Positions 58,582 to 64,000 of a stretch of 64,000 bases of DNA are shown piece after piece. This DNA is from Zarea fungicola (lineage: Eukaryota; Ascomycota; Sordariomycetes; Hypocreales; Cordycipitaceae). The position numbers were made by a program, and so were the translations under genes. The stretch covers positions 124,001-188,000 of the forward strand of contig FWCC01000268.1 of assembly GCA_900169235.1 (NCBI GenBank), in the 5' to 3' direction. Numbering within the stretch: position 1 is the stretch's first letter; every line of letters starts with the position of its first letter. A model generated the notes under the pieces. That model searched no databases. It was not told the origin of the DNA and worked only from the letters and a program-made list of their open reading frames with translations.

Positions 58582-59727
58582 ATGCATTACACCATGAACT
58601 ACGCCTACGACTTCAAAGCAACCCAGCTAGTCCACCGTCCCGCCAGAAGTAGCAATGCCAACGTGAAGCCACCAAAGCCCAAGACCGCGCCGCAACGACG
58701 GGCATTGGATCCGGAAGACCTGACCAGGCGTCTCCAAATTGTCATTGCCGAGCGAAACGCCACGGACGAGAGGAGACGCCGGTCCCGCACCGTCGCGACG
58801 GCGACGTCGAGCAAATCCTCCCGCCCACCGGAGCGCAAACCGACGACAGTAGCATCGCTCAGCGACAAGCACAACAAGTCCAAGGCTCCTGAGCAGCAGC
58901 GTACAGAAAACAGCCTGGCGGCGCGTTTTCGACGCCGCTCCTCCAAATGCGCTACTGCTGATGAACAGGGGAGTGCCGCCACCACCGACAACATGGCGCC
59001 GTCTGGGCCACCGTACGTCCCGCAAGTAGCCGCTGCACAGTTTGCGCGGACCACACTGGGCGAGTCGCCGCCGCCGCCAGATAAGAGCCACCACATCCAC
59101 AAGCTGTCCCGGAGCGCGCTCAAATACCACCTGGGCGGCGTCAACGCCGACGCGCAGGTCGCCGCGACGGCCGCCGCCGGCATTGCCCCGATTGAGCAGG
59201 CCAGGGCGCTCCGGCGAGCCCAGTCGCAGCGCGAGAAGAACTACGACCGCAACCAGTTTCAGTCACCAGCAGCTTCGTCTATGCCCAACGAGCTCGATGC
59301 AGCCGCGGCCGCTGCAACGGCCCCCGAGCTCGGCAAGCGCTACACGGCGGAGCAGAGCGAAGAGGAAAGGCACCTCCGTGCGTCTCGCAGGCGGAGCACG
59401 GGGAGTTTTCTGAGCCACGACCCGTCCTCCATTCCGCCGCCTCTGCAGGGTGCGGACCTGGCCGCCATCATCGAGGCGCACCGGGTGGACTGGTCCCAGA
59501 GCGACGAGGTGCCGGATCGTTGCTGCGCGGCATCGTCGCCACCGCATCGACCCAAGTCGGCGTCTCCGCCACAGAGTCCCAAGGGCGAGTCAAAGTGGAA
59601 GTTTCGCGGCCGCCTTAATAGTCTCCACAGACACAAGGAGGAAAAGAGCCCGTCACCGCCCACCACTGACAGCGCAGAGCTCCCAAAATCGCCCATGGCA
59701 TCTTTGTTTGCTCGATTCAAGAGATGA
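58582..59727 (+). CDS. Unrecognised basic, mostly disordered protein
   Basis: A single exon of 381 residues from ATG 58582 ('MHYTMNYAYDFKATQ'); the ATG at 58594 is nearly as likely. The protein is rich in Arg, Lys, Ser, Ala and Pro, with little predicted structure. Short ordered-looking parts are 'LDPEDLTRRLQIVIAERNA' near the N-terminus, 'HKLSRSALKYHLGGVNADAQ' in the middle and a closing 'SPMASLFARFKR'. Many Ser-Pro and Arg-x-x-Ser sites suggest control by kinases. The coding part is GC-rich and the codon choice fits neighbouring real genes, which supports expression. No family was recognised. Its stop faces that of the HIT zinc-finger gene, 257 bp away. Confidence 0.75.
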   Translation: MHYTMNYAYDFKATQLVHRPARSSNANVKPPKPKTAPQRRALDPEDLTRRLQIVIAERNATDERRRRSRTVATATSSKSSRPPERKPTTVASLSDKHNKSKAPEQQRTENSLAARFRRRSSKCATADEQGSAATTDNMAPSGPPYVPQVAAAQFARTTLGESPPPPDKSHHIHKLSRSALKYHLGGVNADAQVAATAAAGIAPIEQARALRRAQSQREKNYDRNQFQSPAASSMPNELDAAAAAATAPELGKRYTAEQSEEERHLRASRRRSTGSFLSHDPSSIPPPLQGADLAAIIEAHRVDWSQSDEVPDRCCAASSPPHRPKSASPPQSPKGESKWKFRGRLNSLHRHKEEKSPSPPTTDSAELPKSPMASLFARFKR

Positions 59728-59916
59728 GGCGAGCGAAGAGGGAGAGAGCGCAGCGCCCGGATGCGCCATATGAAGTGAAATGATGTACATGAATAGTTGA
59801 CGCAGATGAGTTGTTTTCTATTTTTTTTGCGCAATTTTCGGCGTCATGATACAATTTTATTCGATACCCCGTTAGACAAGGATCAAATCCCTGTTGAGCC
59901 AATAATCACACGCGTC

Positions 59917-60000
59917 TTTCTTTCCCTTTTTTTGTTTCTTCCTTTTTTTTTCTTCTTTTTTCTTTTTTTTTTCTCGCTTTTGTTCTATCTCTTCTTCTCC
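59917..60000. repeat. Polypyrimidine tract at a convergent gene end
   Basis: About 85 bases that are almost only T and C, with several T7-T10 runs, lie between two convergent stops and extend into the last codons of the HIT zinc-finger gene. On that gene's strand it is purine-rich and forms the end of the coding region (KKR-stop) and the start of the 3' UTR. It may be a replication-slippage tract. Confidence 0.6.
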
Positions 60001-60838
60001 TCCGCCATGAGCCGTTCAATGAGCTCCGAGTCTTGCATCGCAGTCTGCTTCTGCAATAGAGCGGCAGCCCCTACATTGTCCTGCTCATTCATCAGGTACA
60101 TGATGAGCTCGCAGTATTCTCTGACGGCCTCTCCATTGGGCCCTTCTGCTTTGCGCGCCCTTCGGAGGGCTTCCTTTCCATTTTTAATGCCCTGGTCATG
60201 ATTCCACGTCTCTTTCCTGTTGGGGAGCCCCTTGAGCAAGGACGCTGGGATGCTGCCATTGTTCTGTGTCGTCTCCGAAGGTGGCTGCGTGGCGGCGTGA
60301 ATGTCATTAAGCTGCTCTGGCAGGCCGGGGTACTTGGCGAAGAGCATGCGGAACTTGTCGGAAGCCGAGTCGAGCGCGTGGAAAGGGTTGTTTCTTTTGT
60401 TGGCGGCCGCAACAGCGGCCGTGACTGGTGGTGGTGCCTCCTTTGGTGCGGCCTGTGGCGGTTCGACTGGCTTGGGGCTCGGCTCAGGATCTGGGGGATG
60501 GTTCTCGTGATGGATTTTGTTACAGGTCACGGAGCAGCTATAGATTGAACAGATAATATTAGCGAAATTTAATTTCCACGATTCATATTTCTTGCATCAG
60601 ATTCCGCAACAGTTTTGGAACGCCTTCCTGTAGAACACTGTTTGCGGCTGCCTTTGCCTGCTCCAATTCAACTCGTTCGTACGTACTACGGCAAGTAGCA
60701 TCTTGGGCATTTGTATTTCGGTGGCTCCACATTGCATACGCCGCATATCGGTTTGTTGGTCGGCTCTGGGGAGGTTTGTGTGGCCTCTTGCGTCGCGTTG
60801 CTTCGTTGGTCTGGTTTGGCGTTGGTGGAGGAAGACAT
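59985..60838 (-). CDS. HIT-type zinc-finger protein (Hit1/ZNHIT3-like)
   Basis: Two exons, 60838-60687 and 60537-59985, across a 149-nt intron (donor GTACGT, acceptor CTATAG) give 234 residues. The intron splits the zinc finger, and joining restores it exactly. The zf-HIT ligands are Cys 32, 35, 44, 47, 52 and 56 and His 60 and 64 ('CGVCNVEPPKYKCPRCYLPY' then 'CSVTCNKIHHENH'). A Pro-rich linker and a helical C-terminal part ('FRMLFAKYPGLPEQLNDIH', 'DSELIERLMAEEKKR') follow. In yeast and animals the Hit1/ZNHIT3 group helps assemble box C/D snoRNPs in the nucleus. The short length and single N-terminal finger fit that group better than chromatin-remodeller HIT proteins, but the exact orthology is an inference. 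Confidence 0.9.
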
Positions 60839-61343
60839 GATGTACGAGGAAAGGACCGATAAAATGAAAATGAAGGCCACGATTATGAGAAATTATAAAG
60901 CAGGTATATGAAGAATTGATAAATAACGGCTTCTATTATTCGTCTTGAGTTGTAGGACGCTCTTCTCTCTTTCGCAAGATCTTGTTGTGAGGGTCTCGTC
61001 GCAAGAAAAAATCTAAGCTCCAACGGTTCTGCAGTGGCTAGCATCGGTCGGGTAGCCACAGGAGTCCCGCTCAAGCTTGTGAGGGTCCCCGATTATCGGG
61101 TTCCTCTTTGCATCATAGCTCCACCATTAGTAATGGCTTGCCGATTATACGAGAGTTTTTTCTTCTTCTTTATTCCACCCATCCCCGTTTTATGACCTTG
61201 TGAACGCATCTGGCCCGTCGCCAAGCGCAAGACCAAGCTAATCTTGCTTCCGTCCATAGAGCGAGCGCTCATCTACGACTGAACAGTTACAAACAACAAA
61301 TTGCCGTTTTACAAATCTGCTACCCTCTCATCTCACGTCACAA
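60839..61343. promoter_or_regulatory. Divergent promoter region of the HIT-finger and NFU1-like genes
   Basis: 505 bp between two divergent starts. It must hold both promoters and leaders. A T-rich run with repeated TTC lies at 61159-61172, about 175 bp before the NFU1-like ATG. No clear TATA box was seen on either side. Confidence 0.6.
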
Positions 61344-62412
61344 ATGGCACCGACAACCAACTCCTCGCGCGCCGTCCTTGCGCGGGCTCTCCTCCGTTCG
61401 GCCGCGACTCGGCCAGCGACACCATGTCCGATGCAAATGCGACAGAGCCTCCGCGTCGCCACATTGCCATGCCGCACAGCCAGAACCATGACCAGCTTGG
61501 CTGCCTCGTCGTCACGACTCCATAACGGTGTCCGGCCCCGAGTCTGTTTCTCCTCCTCCTCCTCCTCCTCAGCATACCAGCCGCCGCAGCACCCGAGCAG
61601 CAGCGCCCGACGCACCATCTTCATCCAGACAGAGCCGACCCCCAACAACGACGCCCTCAAATTCTTGCCCAACCACCGCGTCCTCCCCGAGGGCTTCGCC
61701 GCACCGTTTGTCGAGTACATGAACCCGCGCGCCACCATTGCGCCGCCTTACCCGTCTCCGCTCGCAGCTAAGCTCATGAACATTGATGGCGTAACGTCCG
61801 TCTTTTACGGCGCCGACTTCATCACTATCACAAAGGCGGGTGACGCCAACTGGGCGCACATTCGGCCCGAGATCTTTGCCCTTATCACCGAGGCCATCAC
61901 CGCGGGCGAGACGCTCGTCACGGTCAAGGAGATGCCCGCGGGGGACTCCGCCGAGGGGGCTTCCGAGGAGCACGTAGACAGCCTGGCGTACAGTGAGGAC
62001 GACGACGAGGTGGTGGGCATGATCAAGGAGCTGCTGGAGACGAGGATTCGCCCGGCGATTCAGGAGGACGGCGGCGATATCGAGTTTCGCGGCTTTGGGG
62101 AGGATGGGTTTGTGAATTTGAAACTGCGAGGCGCGTGCCGCACTTGTGATTCGAGCACGGTGACGCTGAAGAATGGAATTGAGGGGATGCTGATGCACTA
62201 TGTAAGTGTTTGTCCTGATGTTCTGCCCCCCAAAAAATAAGGACAGAAATTCTGTTATCTTTACAATTTTTGCTGATATTTTTCAGATTGAGGAAGTCAA
62301 GGGTGTCCGACAAATCCTGGACGAAGAAGAGGAGATATCTCTGCAAGAGTTTGCCAAGTTTGAGGAGAAGCTGAAGCAGCAAAAGCGAGTTGTTGAAGAT
62401 GCGGCCTACTAA
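61344..62412 (+). CDS. nfu1: Mitochondrial iron-sulfur cluster scaffold NFU1-like protein
   Basis: Two exons, 61344-62201 and 62287-62412, with an 85-nt intron (donor GTAAGT, acceptor TTTCAG, phase 0) give 327 residues. The first ~85 residues are rich in Arg, Ser and Ala with few acids, a typical mitochondrial targeting sequence. The Nfu_N domain begins at 'TIFIQTEPTPNNDALKFLP' and continues through 'IDGVTSVFYGADFITITK'. The C-terminal NifU domain contains 'RIRPAIQEDGGDIEFRGF' and the cluster-binding CxxC as Cys 265 and Cys 268 ('GACRTCDSSTVTLKNGIE'). The second exon supplies 'IEEVKGVRQIL' and a helical end. NFU1 takes part in late delivery of 4Fe-4S clusters to enzymes such as lipoate synthase. 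All key residues are present. Confidence 0.94.
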
Positions 62413-64000
62413 AACCAGCAAATATTCTCTGTAAAGAACGATGACACGGTGGAAACCACCGGCATTGTACTATAACAAAATAAAGTGCTTCTCTGCATTT
62501 TTATACAAACTTGTTTTGAGGCGAGCAAGGAATTTCCCGGTCGCTTTGCGCTGGAAGTTTTCAAGCCTCATGACCGCAGGTTTTTGTAAGATAGATATTT
62601 TGTCAAACCTGTTCGGTTTGGTAAAGTGCTATATCGAGATTTGATAGCCAGAGACTTGGTCACACCATTCTCTCAGGTTTAGATTGGTATTGGAAAGCCC
62701 TGTTTGGCAGAAAAGGTTAAAGGCCGTTTACATTCACGCCGGGATATCTAGAATAGGGGCATGGTCGATTGAAGATCTCACTCAAGCTGCCCTACGCGCC
62801 AGGGCTGCTTGGTCGAGCAATTTATAACAGCCCGAGGCACCCGAAATAACTTGGCGGGCGGAGGAGATCCAGGATCGTTCATACAACATTTACACAGCAC
62901 ATCATCACAGCTATCGACAGCAAATGCAAATGCATGTATGTAGAATATTGTACTTTGAAGAACTCCCTTCTGGATAATGGTTTCACACTCTTGAGATGAT
63001 TGGACCAGTGATTGGACGGGTCAATTTCTCAGCATCAACACTGGTTGTGGCTCGGCCGAGGCCGCACCGGGGCGGCGTTATTGGGCGTGTAAAGGGGGCC
63101 ATTTGCTGCCTTGGCTTACAGAAAGTAGTCAGAACCTACACATGCAGAACTGCCGATTACAACACTTTCGGAGCGCGTTTATACTGACGGAGAATCTAAT
63201 CAGTACTCGTATTTAATACTTTACTGTATCATGTTCGATACATTTGCCGTGGCTGGAGAGGTTAGTAAGCTGCACACCTCTTCAGCAAGGAAAACAGCGT
63301 CCTGCAAGCCATGGTGGGTCAGCGCAAGCCGGGAAGCATGACTGGTAAACGCAAAGCAAAAATTGCCTGCAATGCGTGTGCGCCTCTTGCAGATACTAAA
63401 TAAGAAATTGTGGCTTTATAGTTTTTTGATACCGTCGTCACCAGACCTGCGACTAGGCCACCTGACTGGCTCGACGAGCAGAGACTTGGTGAGGGGGTGG
63501 GTAGCCGGCGGGGGTTCTGGATCAGTGAGCGATTGTGCGGGGTGCCGACGATCTCCCCCAGACTTGTTCAGCCATTTCATCCCTGAAGGGGTTGGGCGGG
63601 CTTGGGCGGTTCGGTTGACGTGGGCTATATGTGGTTGCTGACTGTGTGCGCTACGGAGTTATTCATCGCCACAGCGCCGCTCAAATCAGAAGCAATGGCT
63701 GGCTAGATGCACAAGTCTTGGTTAATACGACGCATCATATAGATGGTTGACAAAAACACCATTTCCTCGGATGTCAGAAGCAACTTGTAAGCGGCACAGC
63801 TGCACAAGCTGCATGAAAAATGAATGCCTATTATATGCGGGCTGGCCACTGGGGGCAGATCTGGTTGGCAGGCCGGAGAACAACCTTGTAAGCACATCAC
63901 CATGTCTGCCCGCGGAAAAACTTTTGCAAAGTAGTATCGCAAGAAGCAATCGTCGTCATCCATGCATCCGCGCCGAGCAAAATGATGGGGTATGTGCCCT
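62413..64000. other. Intergenic, no gene recognised
   Basis: About 1.6 kb to the window edge, starting with the 3' flank of the NFU1-like gene. Short frames such as 63363-63641 show no domain or coding character. No RNA gene or repeat element was recognised. Confidence 0.5.

Overview
This window is nuclear DNA of a filamentous ascomycete (Pezizomycotina; a Sordariomycete, perhaps Hypocreales, is my inference). The reasons are: genes split by short introns (mostly 50-120 nt) with GTATGT/GTAAGT-like donors, CTAAC-like branch sites and HAG acceptors; two Zn2Cys6 regulators; an ENA-type sodium ATPase; a tRNA-Glu with a short intron; and long intergenic spaces. There are no operons, plasmid functions, CRISPR arrays or intact transposons.

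Layout. 1-3.3 kb: the 3' part of an NAD(P)-dependent reductase and a small BLOC-1 CNL1-like protein. 3.3-16.2 kb: a gene-poor stretch holding a broken Fic-domain gene (6.2-7.0 kb), a few unassigned open frames on the same strand (7.3-9.5 kb) and copies of a TACGGAGTA motif. 16.2-17.2 kb: a C2H2 zinc-finger regulator. 17.2-27.4 kb: a second gene-poor stretch with one tRNA-Glu(CUC) gene. 27.4-40.8 kb: a gene-dense block with an acr-2-like Zn2Cys6 regulator, a poly(ADP-ribose) glycohydrolase-like enzyme, an ENA Na+/K+-efflux ATPase, a second Zn2Cys6 regulator, an extended SDR reductase and an argininosuccinate-lyase-like enzyme. 40.8-44.5 kb: empty. 44.5-52.8 kb: a multi-pass membrane protein, a 93-aa single-pass protein, an unrecognised 451-aa protein and a RasGEF with an N-terminal Ras-like domain. 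52.8-58.6 kb: empty. 58.6-62.4 kb: a disordered basic protein, a HIT zinc-finger protein and a mitochondrial NFU1-type iron-sulfur scaffold. The last 1.6 kb shows no gene.

Function. The genes are mostly unrelated housekeeping, signalling and transport functions. The only stretch that could be a small pathway is 35.0-40.8 kb, with a Zn2Cys6 regulator, a reductase and a lyase-family enzyme side by side. I found no clearly new multi-gene system. The most notable items are the decayed Fic gene, the intergenic TACGGAGTA motif family, the short-looped PARG signature and the GTPase-like/RasGEF fusion. All exon boundaries were derived by eye from splice consensus and reading-frame agreement and have not been tested against transcripts.
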